From the NCBI GenBank assembly GCA_002433805.1, contig DJIW01000128.1, positions 1 through 64,000 on the forward strand: DNA of 64,000 nucleotides, in the 5' to 3' direction. The DNA is from Competibacteraceae bacterium UBA6584. Lineage in GTDB: Bacteria; Pseudomonadota; Gammaproteobacteria; Competibacterales; Competibacteraceae. Position numbers and translations under genes: made by a program. Below the pieces are notes generated by a model that was not told where the DNA came from, searched no databases, and saw nothing but the letters and a program-made list of their open reading frames with translations. Below are positions 35,118 through 43,975 of this stretch, piece after piece; positions within the stretch are counted from its first letter, which is position 1, and the number at the start of each line of letters is the position of its first letter.

Positions 35118-35351
35118 ATGAACGGCAACACGATTCATTGCAAAGCGCTCGATAAAGCCAGTTTTAGCATGGCGATGGCCGAACGGGTAGGTCTACACGG
35201 CTACTCCATTCTTTCTTATGCGATTTTCAGCCCCAGACGCGCGCACGGCTGGACCTTCACCCGTAAAGGGAGCATTGAGGTGATCCGGGTCGAGGCGGAA
35301 GCGCTCGCCCAATTGTATCCGAGCACCGGACGCGAACCCGCAGCGGTTTGA
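35118..35351 (+). CDS. Hypothetical protein, 77 residues
   Basis: A short ORF starting at the ATG at 35118, preceded by AAAGGAACGAATC, a reasonable ribosome binding site. The sequence is MNGNTIHCKALDKASFSMAM, then ERVGLHGYSILSYAIFSPRR and RKGSIEVIRVEAEALAQLY. No family is recognised and no signal peptide or membrane segment is seen. It is flanked by mltD (divergent) and the sulfurtransferase gene (convergent). The good Shine-Dalgarno sequence argues that it is real. Confidence 0.55.
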   Translation: MNGNTIHCKALDKASFSMAMAERVGLHGYSILSYAIFSPRRAHGWTFTRKGSIEVIRVEAEALAQLYPSTGREPAAV

Positions 35352-35409
35352 GCGGTTTTCCGGCATGTCGGAACCGTCAAGGGCCGATTCTGATCCGCCG
35401 CGCCGCTGG

Positions 35410-36255
35410 TCACGCGCCGGTGGCGACCGGTCGGGCAGGGTCGCGAATCCACTCGCTCCACGAGCCCGCGTACAGGCGCGAGCCGTTCAATCCGGCGGCT
35501 TCCATCGCCAACAGGTTGTGGCAGGCCGTCACGCCGGAACCGCAACTGTGCACGACCGCCGACGCCGGCCGCCCGTCCAGCAGCGCCAAAAATCGTTCCC
35601 GCTGCTCGTCGGCTGGCCGAAACCGGCCATCGGCTGTCAAATTGTCTTCCGTGGGTAAATTGACCGCGCCCGGAATGTGGCCGGCCACAGGGTCGATAGG
35701 TTCCATCTCGCCCCGATAGCGGGCCGCTCCCCGCGCATCCACCAACAGCTCTTGCTCGGCCAAGGTCGCGACCCGCGCCGCCGTCAACCACAAGCGGTCG
35801 TCCGGCCGCGCCTCGAACCGCAGGGGCCGGATCACGGGCGGTCGCGCGGCCAGAGGCAACCCGGCTTGCAGCCATGCTTGAAAACCCCCGTCCAGCACCG
35901 CGCAAGCGCCGTGACCCAGCCAGCGCAGCAGCCACCACAAGCGGGCGGCGGCCAGTATCCCACCCATGTCGTCGTAGGCGATGACCTGGGTGTCGCGGCC
36001 GATGCCCCACGCCCCCAGTTTTTGCGCCAGCCGCGTCGGATCGGGCAGTGGATGGCGACCGGCGGCGGGCGTGATGGGACCGGATAAATCTTCATCCAAA
36101 TGAGCGTAACGCGCGCCGGGGAGATGGCTTTGCGCATACGCGCGCCGGCCGGCTTCGGGATCGCTCAAGCTGAAGCGGCAGTCCATGACGATCCAATCGG
36201 GATCGTCGAGATGAGCGTTTAGGGTTTCGGGGTCAATCAGGGTGTTGTAGCTCAT
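35410..36255 (-). CDS. sseA: 3-mercaptopyruvate / thiosulfate sulfurtransferase (two-domain rhodanese)
   Basis: A 281-residue tandem rhodanese. The inactive N-terminal domain carries WIVMDCRFSLSDPEAGRRAY and VIAYDDMGGI. The catalytic domain has LVDARGAARYRGEMEPIDPV followed by AGHIPGAVNLP. The active-site loop is Cys238 in VVHSCGSGVTACHN; CGSGVTA is the form found in mercaptopyruvate sulfurtransferases, whereas rhodanese usually has CRKGVTA. It transfers sulfur from 3-mercaptopyruvate to thiols or cyanide. It lies 15 bp upstream of rlmJ's coding end on the same strand. Confidence 0.93.
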   Translation of the reverse strand: MSYNTLIDPETLNAHLDDPDWIVMDCRFSLSDPEAGRRAYAQSHLPGARYAHLDEDLSGPITPAAGRHPLPDPTRLAQKLGAWGIGRDTQVIAYDDMGGILAAARLWWLLRWLGHGACAVLDGGFQAWLQAGLPLAARPPVIRPLRFEARPDDRLWLTAARVATLAEQELLVDARGAARYRGEMEPIDPVAGHIPGAVNLPTEDNLTADGRFRPADEQRERFLALLDGRPASAVVHSCGSGVTACHNLLAMEAAGLNGSRLYAGSWSEWIRDPARPVATGA

Positions 36256-36270
36256 GAGTGTCCAGGACGT

Positions 36271-37116
36271 TCAAGGCGCGGGAGCCAACCATTCTAGCCG
36301 GGTTCGAGCTTCAACGCCGAGCCGCAGCCGGCGCGATAGTTCGGGCAGCCATCGCTTCAAAGCTCGATCGAGCTTCCACGGCGGATTGATCAGGATCATA
36401 CCGCAGCCGCGCAGCCCCGGCGGCCCGCCATCCGCATAAAGCTCCAGTTCGGCGCACAAAATCGCGGGAATCGCCGACGCTTGCAAGGCACGCTGGAACC
36501 TCAGGCTCGGGGCGCGGTCGAGGATCGGATACCAGATCGCGATGATGCCGTTGGCCCAGCGGCGGTGGATCAGACTCACCGCCCCCGCCACCCGTTCAAA
36601 CTCGTCCTTGCGCTCGTACGCCGGGTCCAACAGCACCAGCCCGCGCCGTTCCGGCGGCGGCAGCAACGACTCCAGCAGCGCATAACCGTCGCCATGTCGG
36701 ACCGCTACTTGCCGGTCGCCCTCGAACTCGGCCGCCAGTTGCGGAAACTCACCGGGATGAAGTTCGGTCAGCACCAACTTGTCGCCAGGCCGCAATAAAT
36801 CGCGAATGATGCGGGGAGAGCCGGGATACCAGCGCAGCGGCCCGGTTGGATTGAGCGCTCGAACCCGTTCCAGATAGCCATCGAGTTCGAGGCCGAGCCC
36901 GGTTTGACCCCACAGCTGACCGACGCCATCGTCGAACTCGCGGTTTTTTTGAGCCGGCGCCGAAGTTAAATCGTAACGTCCGGCCCCGGCGTGCGTGTCG
37001 AAGACCCGAAAGGGTTTGTCCTTGTCGCGCAGCGCCTGAATCAAAGCCACCAGCACCGCGTGTTTAAACACATCGGCGAAATTGCCGGCATGAAACCCGT
37101 GACGGTAGCCGAGCAT
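36271..37116 (-). CDS. rlmJ: 23S rRNA (adenine(2030)-N6)-methyltransferase
   Basis: A 281-residue methyltransferase of the RlmJ family (DUF519), which methylates A2030 of 23S rRNA using SAM. The family-specific start is MLGYRHGFHAGNFADVFKHA. The SAM loop is VFDTHAGAGRYDLTS and the catalytic motif IV is LLDPAYERKDEFERV. Length matches E. coli RlmJ (280). It lies between the radical SAM gene upstream and sseA downstream, on the same strand with short spacers. Confidence 0.95.
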   Translation of the reverse strand: MLGYRHGFHAGNFADVFKHAVLVALIQALRDKDKPFRVFDTHAGAGRYDLTSAPAQKNREFDDGVGQLWGQTGLGLELDGYLERVRALNPTGPLRWYPGSPRIIRDLLRPGDKLVLTELHPGEFPQLAAEFEGDRQVAVRHGDGYALLESLLPPPERRGLVLLDPAYERKDEFERVAGAVSLIHRRWANGIIAIWYPILDRAPSLRFQRALQASAIPAILCAELELYADGGPPGLRGCGMILINPPWKLDRALKRWLPELSRRLRLGVEARTRLEWLAPAP

Positions 37117-37147
37117 CGTCGGCTACCGTCGGTCGGCCGCCGAGCGC

Positions 37148-38242
37148 TCAGGCCGCATACTGCCGGAGCCGCACCGGGCGCCGCCGCGCCCCCCAAGTCC
37201 CCGGCTTGGCTTCGAACACGCCGGCGCAAGGCGCGCCGCACGCGCCGCAACATCCCTCGGCGGTCAGATTCCAAGCCCCCAAAGCGTACCAGTCGCGGCC
37301 GATCAATTTCTGGCCGCAGCCGTGACAGTAGGTGCTGCCGCCCTTTTCATCGTGCACGTTGCCGGTGTAGGCGTAGCGGACCCCGTTCTTGATCGCGATG
37401 CGCCGGGCCCGGCTCAAAGTCGAGGGCGGGGTCGGCGAATGGTGGCCCATCTTCCAGTCCGGATGAAAGGCGGTGAAATGCAGCGGCACATCCGGTCCCA
37501 GATTTTCCACCACCCATTGGGTCAGCGCCTCCAGTTCCGCGTCGGTATCGTTTTCGCCGGGAATCAATAAGGTGGTGATCTCAAACCAAACCTGAGTTTC
37601 CCGCTTGAGATAGATCAGCGTATCCAGCACCGGCTGCAAGTGGCCACCGCAAATCTTCCAATAGAAATCGTCCGAGAACGCCTTAAGATCGACGTTGGCG
37701 GCATCCATGTACCGGTAAAACTCCCGGCGGGGCTCGTCGCACAGGTAACCGGCGGTGACGGCGACCGACTTGATGCCGTACTCCCGACAGGCGCTCGCCA
37801 CGTCGATGGCGTATTCCATGAAGATGACCGGATCGTTATAGGTATAGGCGACGCTGCGGCAGCCCAATTCGTGCGCCACCCGCGCCAGCTTCTCCGGCGA
37901 GGCGGCGTCGGCCAAGGTATCCATTTCGCGGGACTTGCTCATGTCCCAGTTCTGGCAGAACTTGCAGGCCAGATTGCAGCCGGCGGTGCCGAACGACAGC
38001 ACCGAGGTGCCGGGCAGGAAATGGTTGAGCGGCTTTTTTTCGATCGGATCGATGCAAAAACCGCTGGAGCGGCCGTAGCTGGTCAGCTTGATCGCGCCGT
38101 CGTGGCAGCCGCGCACGAAACATAAACCTTGCTGCCCTTCGTGCAGCTTGCAGTAGCGCGGGCAAACATCGCACTGGATCCGGCCGTCGTCGAGGACATG
38201 CCAGTAGCGGGTCGGGAAAAACTCGGTGGTCAACGGACTCAT
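37148..38242 (-). CDS. amrS: AmmeMemoRadiSam system radical SAM enzyme
   Basis: A 364-residue radical SAM protein starting at the ATG at 38242, five bases after AAGGAGG. The cluster motif CxxxCxxC is Cys89, Cys93 and Cys96 in GTAGCNLACKFCQNWD. Extra cysteines lie before it (Cys24, 27, 31, 41 in CDVCPRYCK and GLCFVRGC). A C-terminal zinc-ribbon-like region has CHGCGQ and CCGACGAPC. The family is named for its co-occurrence with AMMECR1-like and Memo-like proteins, encoded here directly divergent. The reaction is not known, though relation to pyruvate-formate-lyase activating enzymes suggests glycyl-radical or C-C bond chemistry. Confidence 0.93.
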   Translation of the reverse strand: MSPLTTEFFPTRYWHVLDDGRIQCDVCPRYCKLHEGQQGLCFVRGCHDGAIKLTSYGRSSGFCIDPIEKKPLNHFLPGTSVLSFGTAGCNLACKFCQNWDMSKSREMDTLADAASPEKLARVAHELGCRSVAYTYNDPVIFMEYAIDVASACREYGIKSVAVTAGYLCDEPRREFYRYMDAANVDLKAFSDDFYWKICGGHLQPVLDTLIYLKRETQVWFEITTLLIPGENDTDAELEALTQWVVENLGPDVPLHFTAFHPDWKMGHHSPTPPSTLSRARRIAIKNGVRYAYTGNVHDEKGGSTYCHGCGQKLIGRDWYALGAWNLTAEGCCGACGAPCAGVFEAKPGTWGARRRPVRLRQYAA

Positions 38243-38393
38243 CACGGCCTCCTTCGCAAAGGCTCTCATCGTTAGCCGGCCGGCGTCGCCGCCGGCCGCC
38301 TAAAGTTTTATACTACTATTTTCCCTATCATCGGATGAAGTTTGCGCCCTATACTCTAATTAAGCAGTATTCGCAAACTCTCGGGAGGGCGTC

Positions 38394-39182
38394 ATGCACA
38401 CCGTACGCACACCTGCCGTCGCCGGCTTGTTCTATCCGGCCGATACCGCTGAACTGCACGCGCAAGTGCGGCATTTTCTGACCGAGGTCGAAGCGCCGGC
38501 CGGTTCGCCGCCCAAGGCCATCATCGCCCCGCACGCCGGCTATATCTATTCCGGACCCGTCGCCGCCTCGGCCTACGCGCGGCTGCAAGCGGCCCGAGGC
38601 TTGATCGCCCGCGTCCTATTGCTTGGACCCAGCCATCGCGTGGGGTTCCGAGGCATCGCCGCCAGCGCGATGACGGCGTTCGAAACCCCGCTCGGTTCGA
38701 TCCCCGTGGACCAAGAGGCAGTGACGGCCGCCCGACAATTGCCGGATGTCGGCGTTCTGGAACAGGCCCACGCCCGCGAACATAGTTTAGAGGTGCATCT
38801 ACCGTTCTTGCAGGAGGTGCTCGGAAGCTTTTCGCTGGTGCCGCTGGTGGTCGGCGAAGCCCGGCCCTCGCAAGTCGGTCAAGTCTTGGAAACGCTGTGG
38901 GGCGGCCCAGAAACCCTGATCGTGATCAGTTCCGACCTCAGTCACTACCTGGACTATCAGAACGCGCGCCAACTGGATCAAGCCACGTCAAAAGCCATCG
39001 AAGCCCTGCGCTTCGAGGACATCAGTTACGAACAAGCCTGCGGGCGCAATCCGGTCAACGGCTTGTTATGGGTGGCGCGCCGCAAGAACTTGCAGGTGGA
39101 AACCCTCGATTTGCGCAACTCCGGCGACACCGCCGGCTCGCGCGATCAGGTGGTGGGCTACGGCGCTTATGCCTTCCACTGA
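38394..39182 (+). CDS. amrB: AmmeMemoRadiSam system protein B (Memo-like)
   Basis: A 262-residue member of the Memo/DUF52 family, related in fold to non-haem-iron extradiol dioxygenases. Likely metal-site segments are AIIAPHAGYIYSGPVAASAY, LLGPSHRVGFRG, HAREHSLEVHLPFLQ and ISSDLSHYLDYQNARQLD. Bacterial function is unknown. A TATACT hexamer at 38350-38355 and GGGAGG just before the ATG mark the upstream control region shared with the divergent amrS. The stop overlaps the start of the next gene by 14 bases, so the two are coupled. Confidence 0.93.
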   Translation: MHTVRTPAVAGLFYPADTAELHAQVRHFLTEVEAPAGSPPKAIIAPHAGYIYSGPVAASAYARLQAARGLIARVLLLGPSHRVGFRGIAASAMTAFETPLGSIPVDQEAVTAARQLPDVGVLEQAHAREHSLEVHLPFLQEVLGSFSLVPLVVGEARPSQVGQVLETLWGGPETLIVISSDLSHYLDYQNARQLDQATSKAIEALRFEDISYEQACGRNPVNGLLWVARRKNLQVETLDLRNSGDTAGSRDQVVGYGAYAFH

Positions 39183-39762
39183 AACACTGTCGCGCCAAGA
39201 CCGCGCCAGCTTGCTTGAGGTCGCCCGGCGGTCGATCCGGCACGGCCTGGAACAGGGCGAGGCGCTGGCCGTCAATCCGGAGCTCTACCCCGAAACCTTG
39301 CGGCCGACGCGGGCGACTTTTGTGACCCTGGAACTCGACGGCCAACTGCGCGGCTGCATCGGTACGCTGGCGGCCCATCAGCCGCTGGTGCAAGACGTGG
39401 CGGAACACGCCCATGCCGCCGCTTTCGACGATCCCCGCTTCCCGGCGGTGAGCGCAAGAGAATTTCCGCTTCTCGAAGTTTACGTTTCGGTGTTGTCGCC
39501 TCTAGAACCGTTACCGTTCGATTCCGAGGAACGCTTGCTGGCGCAATTACGGCCAGGCGTGGATGGACTGATCTTGCACTTCCGCGACCATCGCGCCACG
39601 TTTTTACCGGCGGTGTGGGAAACTTTATCCGAGCCTTACCTGTTTCTGGCCCAACTCAAGCACAAGGCCGGATTGCCGCTGAATTTCTGGTCGCCGGAGC
39701 TGCGGGCGGAGCGCTACACCACCGAGTATTTCGGCGACGCCGATGTCGCCGGCGCTCGCTGA
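39169..39762 (+). CDS. amrA: AmmeMemoRadiSam system protein A (AMMECR1-like)
   Basis: A 197-residue AMMECR1-domain protein. The highly conserved family motif appears as LDGQLRGCIGTLAAHQPLV, and the later segments DPRFPAVSAREFPLLEVYVS and VWETLSEPYLFLAQLKHKAG are typical. It overlaps amrB by 14 bases. With AmrS and AmrB it completes a triad conserved from bacteria to archaea, with both soluble parts also found in humans. The biochemical role is not established. Confidence 0.93.
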   Translation: MPSTETLSRQDRASLLEVARRSIRHGLEQGEALAVNPELYPETLRPTRATFVTLELDGQLRGCIGTLAAHQPLVQDVAEHAHAAAFDDPRFPAVSAREFPLLEVYVSVLSPLEPLPFDSEERLLAQLRPGVDGLILHFRDHRATFLPAVWETLSEPYLFLAQLKHKAGLPLNFWSPELRAERYTTEYFGDADVAGAR

Positions 39763-39775
39763 TACCGCGCGCCTC

Positions 39776-40435
39776 TCAGGCGGACGGAGCGAGCGCGGAA
39801 GGCGAAAGCACGGCGGACCGCCGCAACCGCTTGAGATCGGCGGGCGTATCCACATCCCAACCGACCGGCAATTCAAACCACGCTATCCCGGCTTGTCGCA
39901 ACCGGCGGCGGGTCGTCGCCATCACCGTCGGCGCGCTCCAGGGAATCGCTCGAAACATCGGCGGACAGGGGCGACTCAACCCGACCAACACATAACCGCC
40001 ATCCCGCGCCGGCCCCAGCACCGCATCGTAACCCGAGGCGAGTCGCTCGAACGCGGCGCGCAGTTCCGCCGCGCCCACCGACGCGCAATCGCCGCCGATC
40101 AACACCGCTTGACGGCCTTCCCGCAACGCTTGATCGAGCGCGTGCTTCATCCGCCGCCCGAGATCGCCCGCGCCTTGCCGGCGCAGCCGAACGCCGTACG
40201 CGCGCCGGCAATGGCTGAAAAAACCGTGCCTTGCATCCGGCGCGCACCACAGCTCGACAGGACATAGCCGGGCTGCTTGCGCCGTCTTCAACGTCCGAGC
40301 CAACAACTGCTGGTACACCCGCGCCGCGCCGCGCGTTCCCAACCGTCCGGCCAACCGAGTTTTGACCCGACCGGGAACCGGAGCCTTGGCGAAGATCAGC
40401 AGGCGCGCGTTGGGGAACTCAAAAAAATCGTTCAC
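39776..40435 (-). CDS. Arsenosugar-type glycosyltransferase, TIGR04282/DUF2064 family
   Basis: A 219-residue nucleotide-diphospho-sugar transferase-fold protein. The GTG at 40435 overlaps the stop of the upstream gene (GTGA). It starts with LLIFAKAPVPGRVKTRLAGR, a nucleotide-binding loop with KTRL, followed by QGAGDLGRRMKHAL, AVLIGGDCASVGA and LGPARDGGYVLVGLS. Members are annotated as arsenosugar biosynthesis glycosyltransferases from their association with arsenic genes, but many, as here, lack that context. It probably works with the adjacent family 2 enzyme on one sugar conjugate. Confidence 0.88.
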   Translation of the reverse strand: MNDFFEFPNARLLIFAKAPVPGRVKTRLAGRLGTRGAARVYQQLLARTLKTAQAARLCPVELWCAPDARHGFFSHCRRAYGVRLRRQGAGDLGRRMKHALDQALREGRQAVLIGGDCASVGAAELRAAFERLASGYDAVLGPARDGGYVLVGLSRPCPPMFRAIPWSAPTVMATTRRRLRQAGIAWFELPVGWDVDTPADLKRLRRSAVLSPSALAPSA

Positions 40436-41115
40436 GAACGGTAGTACATCCGAGCCAGCCGAGCGGGATCGGCGCCGAAAAAATACGCCAGCCGCAACCG
40501 CCACATCAAGAGGATCGTCCGCCAAACGCCGTCGCGCTCCCAACGCCGGCTGGAGGTTTGCAGGCGCTGGCGCAAGCAGACCGGCCGGCCGTGCCGCTTC
40601 AACAACCGGCTGAGCGCGATGTCTTCCATCAGGGCGATGGACGGATAACCGCCGATGCGCTCGAACAGCGCCCGACGCACGAAAATCCCCTGATCGCCGG
40701 TCGCGACGCCGCTCAGCCGGGAACGCAAATTCATCATGGTTTCGACGATTCGTAACGACGGCCGCCGACCGGAGAGACCCACATCGAACCGACCCCAGCC
40801 GGCTCCTGAAACCGCCATCGCCTCTCGAATCAAACGGGCGGCGTCCGGCGGCGGACGGCTATCGGCATGCAAGAACCAAAGAATGGAACCACCGGCCTGC
40901 TCCGCGCCCGCGTTCATTTGCAGCGCTCGGCCCTTGGGCGCGAGGACGACCCGATCCGCCAGCGGCGCGGCCAGAACCGCGCTTCGGTCTCGACTGCCAC
41001 CGTCCGCGACGATCAATTCGCAGCGCTGCGCGCGCAATGCCTGCAAATCACGCAGACACTCGCCAAGCGTTTCAGCTTCGTTCAGCACCGGCATGATGAT
41101 CGAAATGCGAGCCAT
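40432..41115 (-). CDS. Family 2 glycosyltransferase, TIGR04283 arsenosugar type
   Basis: A 227-residue GT-A glycosyltransferase. It has the opening ISIIMPVLNEAETLGECLRD, the DGGSRD nucleotide contact and the DxD-like ILWFLHADSRPP. The late motif is GDQGIFVRRALFERIGGYP followed by MEDIALSRLLKRHG, and a C-terminal RRWERDGVWRTILLMWRLRL probably contacts the membrane. The TIGR04283 family pairs with TIGR04282 members as here, where the two genes overlap by four bases. The product is unknown; no arsM or other arsenic gene is in the window. Confidence 0.9.
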   Translation of the reverse strand: MARISIIMPVLNEAETLGECLRDLQALRAQRCELIVADGGSRDRSAVLAAPLADRVVLAPKGRALQMNAGAEQAGGSILWFLHADSRPPPDAARLIREAMAVSGAGWGRFDVGLSGRRPSLRIVETMMNLRSRLSGVATGDQGIFVRRALFERIGGYPSIALMEDIALSRLLKRHGRPVCLRQRLQTSSRRWERDGVWRTILLMWRLRLAYFFGADPARLARMYYRS

Positions 41116-41191
41116 GATTTTCGAGCGCGAGGTCTAGCTTACAGGACTCGAAGATTGTATAGTGTCGGCCCTTCTTTAGTTTCATCATTTC

Positions 41192-41267
<76 letters not shown>

Positions 41268-41274
41268 ATATTCA

Positions 41275-41303
41275 AGCCAGGCCGCTCGCCTGGCTTTTTT
41301 ATT
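41275..41303 (+). terminator. Rho-independent terminator of the tRNA-Ala gene
   Basis: AGCCAGGC (41275-41282) pairs with GCCTGGCT (41288-41295) around a five-base loop, followed by a run of T residues (TTTTTTATT). It begins eight bases after the tRNA CCA end. Confidence 0.9.
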
Positions 41304-41359
41304 GTCCGCATGCCAATGCTGGCGCACAGGCACTCATGGTGCAATAACCAGGGCGTCTT

Positions 41360-41376
41360 ACTGCAAAAACTCACTC
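41360..41376. repeat. 17-bp near-direct repeat, left copy
   Basis: The sequence actgcaaaaactcactc recurs as actgcataaactcactc at 55268-55284 (16 of 17 identical, same orientation). The two copies flank the restriction operon plus ttcA. It might mark an insertion or duplication boundary, or be chance. Confidence 0.35.
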
Positions 41377-41444
41377 GGCATGAAGCGCAACCGCATCTAG
41401 AAATACACCGCCTATCTTGAATTGCTGAGCCGGGAGGGCGAGTC

Positions 41445-41477
41445 ATGACGAATCGGGAACCTCACCTATGCCCCTGA
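41445..41477 (+). CDS. Possible ten-codon leader peptide overlapping hsdM
   Basis: A short frame encodes [10 protein letters not shown] and ends at TGA 41475-41477, inside the first codons of hsdM (ATG 41468). It has a strong Shine-Dalgarno sequence (GGGAGGGCGAG), whereas hsdM itself lacks one. Translation of the leader may therefore deliver ribosomes to the hsdM start. Expression is inferred from sequence only. Confidence 0.4.
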   Translation: MTNREPHLCP

Positions 41478-43975
41478 CCCTGCCCCAACTCGAACGCCAC
41501 CTGTTCAAAGCCGCCGATATCCTGCGCGGCAAGATGGACGCCTCCGAGTTCAAGGAATACATCTTCGGGATGCTGTTCCTCAAACGCTGCTCCGACGTGT
41601 TCGACCAGCGCCGTGAAGAGGTAATCCATTTCGAAATGGATGGCGGCAAGAGCGAGGCCGAGGCGCGGTCATCCGCCGATTACCCGCGCTGGTATAAGAA
41701 AGAGGGCTCGTTCTGGGTGCCGCCCGCGTCGCGTTATGCGTCCCTGCTCAACGACGCGCACCACAATGTCGGCGACTACCTAAACAAAGCGCTCACGGGC
41801 ATTGAGACGGCCAACGCCAGCCTGTACGACGTGCTCCAGCACATCGACTTCACCCGCAAGGTCGGCCAGAGCAAGATTCCCGACATCAAGCTGCGCCAGC
41901 TCATCACCCACTTCGGCGCCTATCGGCTGCGCAACGAGGATTTCGAGTTCCCTGACCTGCTGGGCGCGGCCTATGAATACCTGATCGGCGAATTCGCCGA
42001 TTCGGCGGGCAAGAAAGGCGGCGAATTCTACACGCCCCGCTCGGTGGTGCGGATGATGGTGCGGCTGATCAAGCCCGAGCCCAAGCTCGACATTTATGAC
42101 CCCTGTTGCGGCTCCGGCGGCATGCTGATCGCCGCCAAGGAATATATCGACGAGCACGGCGAAGACGGCCGCAAGGCCAATCTGTTCGGCCAGGAGTTCA
42201 ACGGCACGGTGTGGTCCATCGCCAAGATGAACATGCTGCTGCACGGCATCAGCACCGCCAACCTGCAGAACGATGACACCCTGGCCGAGCCTCAGCACAT
42301 CGAAGGTGGCGAGCTGATGCGCTTCGACCGCGTGCTGACCAATCCGCCGTTCTCGATCAACTGGGGCAACACCGAGAAGAACGCCGACGGCACGTCCGCC
42401 TGGGCGCCGAAATTCCCGGAGCGCTTCCGCTACGGCCAGGTGCCGCTGGGCGCTAAGAAGGCCGACCTGATGTTCGTGCAGCACATGCTGGCCGTCACCC
42501 GCGACGGCGGCAGGGTGGCCACCATTATGCCCCACGGCGTGCTGTTTCGAGGCGGGGAGGAAAAGACCATTCGCGCCGGCATCATCAAGGACGACCTGCT
42601 CGAAGCCGTGATCGGCGTCGCGCCCAACCTGTTCTACGGCACCGGTATCCCCGCCTGCATTCTGGTGCTGCGCCAGCAGGTGCAGAACGGCGCCCACCGC
42701 GTCAGCGGCAAACCCGCCGAACGCCGGGGCAAGGTATTGTTCATCAACGCCGACCGGGAATTCTTCGAAGGCCGAGCGCAGAACTACCTGCTGCCCGAGC
42801 ACATCGAGAAGATCGTCAGCACCTTCGACGCATTTCGCGCCATCGCCGGCTTCTCTGTGATCGTGGACAACGCCACGCTCAAGGCCAAGGCCAACGACTA
42901 CAACCTCAACATCCGCCGCTACGCCGACAACGCCCCGCCGCCCGAGCCGCATGACGTGCGCGCGCACTTGGTGGGCGGCGTGCCTAAGGCCGAGGTGGAA
43001 GCCAAGGCGGCGCTGTTTGCCGCGCACGGTCTCAACCCGCTGGACCTGCTCGTCGAGCGTGACGCCAAATACTTGGACTTTCGGCCCGAACTGACCAAGC
43101 GCCAGAACCTCAAACCCGCCATCATTGAGCACAACGCCGGCCTCACCGCCAAGGAGGCCGCCATCCGCGATGCCTTCGATCAGTGGTGGCAGGCGCACAG
43201 CGCCCGCATCACTCAGCTTTCCGGACAGATGAACAACTCCGCCAGCCTCGTCGCTCTGCGCAGCGACCTGCTGGCCAGCTTCAGCGCATCCCTGGATGCC
43301 ATCGGCCTGCTTGACCCTTTCCAGGTGCGCGGTATCGTCGCCGGCTTCTGGTACCAGACCAAATACGACTTCCTCACCCTGATGGCGCGCGGCGCCAGGG
43401 GCGTGGTCGACGCCTGGCGCACCAGCATCATCACCGCGCTGGAAGACAAAGCCAGCAAGGAAAGCCCGCTGGAGCACGAGCTGGTCAAGTTCCTGATGAG
43501 CGATTTCGTCGAGACTATCAACGACCTGGAGGCGAAAAAGGCCGATCTGGATAGCCAAATCAAGGCGGCAAGCCCCAAGGATGCCGAGGGCGAAGACGGC
43601 GAAACCGACGAGGCTGCGGAGGACGATGCCGACGAGGAGAACACGGTGAGCGAAGAACAGGTTAAGGCGTGGAAAAAGGAACTCGCCGCCGTCAAGAAGC
43701 AGCTCAAGGCGAAAAAGGACACTTTCACCGCTCACCTCAACCGCGAAGTCGATGGCCTGAGTCCCGAACAGGCCGCCGACTTGTTGCTGACCATCCTGCA
43801 CAACGACATGCGCGCCATCGTCGAGCGCTACATCGCCGCCCAACGCAAGGCCATCGTCGCGGCTTTCGAGAACTGGTGGGACAAGTACCGCGTGACACTG
43901 ACCGAGATCGAGGGCGAGCGCGATGCGGCGGCCAAGGCATTGCAAGGGTTTTTGAAAGGGCTGGGGTATGTCTGA
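41468..43975 (+). CDS. hsdM: Type I restriction-modification methyltransferase subunit HsdM
   Basis: An 835-residue N6-adenine methyltransferase subunit. The N-terminal HsdM helical domain is seen in [20 protein letters not shown] followed by [14 protein letters not shown]. The SAM motif is [13 protein letters not shown] from Asp211 and the catalytic motif is NPPF (292-295). It is much longer than the ~500 residues of EcoKI HsdM. Residues ~540-835 form a C-terminal extension with an acidic linker (~700-735, [17 protein letters not shown]) inside a predicted coiled coil. It forms the core methylase with HsdS and, with HsdR, the restriction complex. Its stop overlaps the hsdS start by eight bases. 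Confidence 0.95.
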   Translation: MPLTLPQLERHLFKAADILRGKMDASEFKEYIFGMLFLKRCSDVFDQRREEVIHFEMDGGKSEAEARSSADYPRWYKKEGSFWVPPASRYASLLNDAHHNVGDYLNKALTGIETANASLYDVLQHIDFTRKVGQSKIPDIKLRQLITHFGAYRLRNEDFEFPDLLGAAYEYLIGEFADSAGKKGGEFYTPRSVVRMMVRLIKPEPKLDIYDPCCGSGGMLIAAKEYIDEHGEDGRKANLFGQEFNGTVWSIAKMNMLLHGISTANLQNDDTLAEPQHIEGGELMRFDRVLTNPPFSINWGNTEKNADGTSAWAPKFPERFRYGQVPLGAKKADLMFVQHMLAVTRDGGRVATIMPHGVLFRGGEEKTIRAGIIKDDLLEAVIGVAPNLFYGTGIPACILVLRQQVQNGAHRVSGKPAERRGKVLFINADREFFEGRAQNYLLPEHIEKIVSTFDAFRAIAGFSVIVDNATLKAKANDYNLNIRRYADNAPPPEPHDVRAHLVGGVPKAEVEAKAALFAAHGLNPLDLLVERDAKYLDFRPELTKRQNLKPAIIEHNAGLTAKEAAIRDAFDQWWQAHSARITQLSGQMNNSASLVALRSDLLASFSASLDAIGLLDPFQVRGIVAGFWYQTKYDFLTLMARGARGVVDAWRTSIITALEDKASKESPLEHELVKFLMSDFVETINDLEAKKADLDSQIKAASPKDAEGEDGETDEAAEDDADEENTVSEEQVKAWKKELAAVKKQLKAKKDTFTAHLNREVDGLSPEQAADLLLTILHNDMRAIVERYIAAQRKAIVAAFENWWDKYRVTLTEIEGERDAAAKALQGFLKGLGYV

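Noticed and set aside
41780..43945. Minus-strand open frame of 721 codons opposite hsdM
   Set aside because: Antisense shadow of a clear HsdM gene, with no recognisable domain or ribosome binding site.
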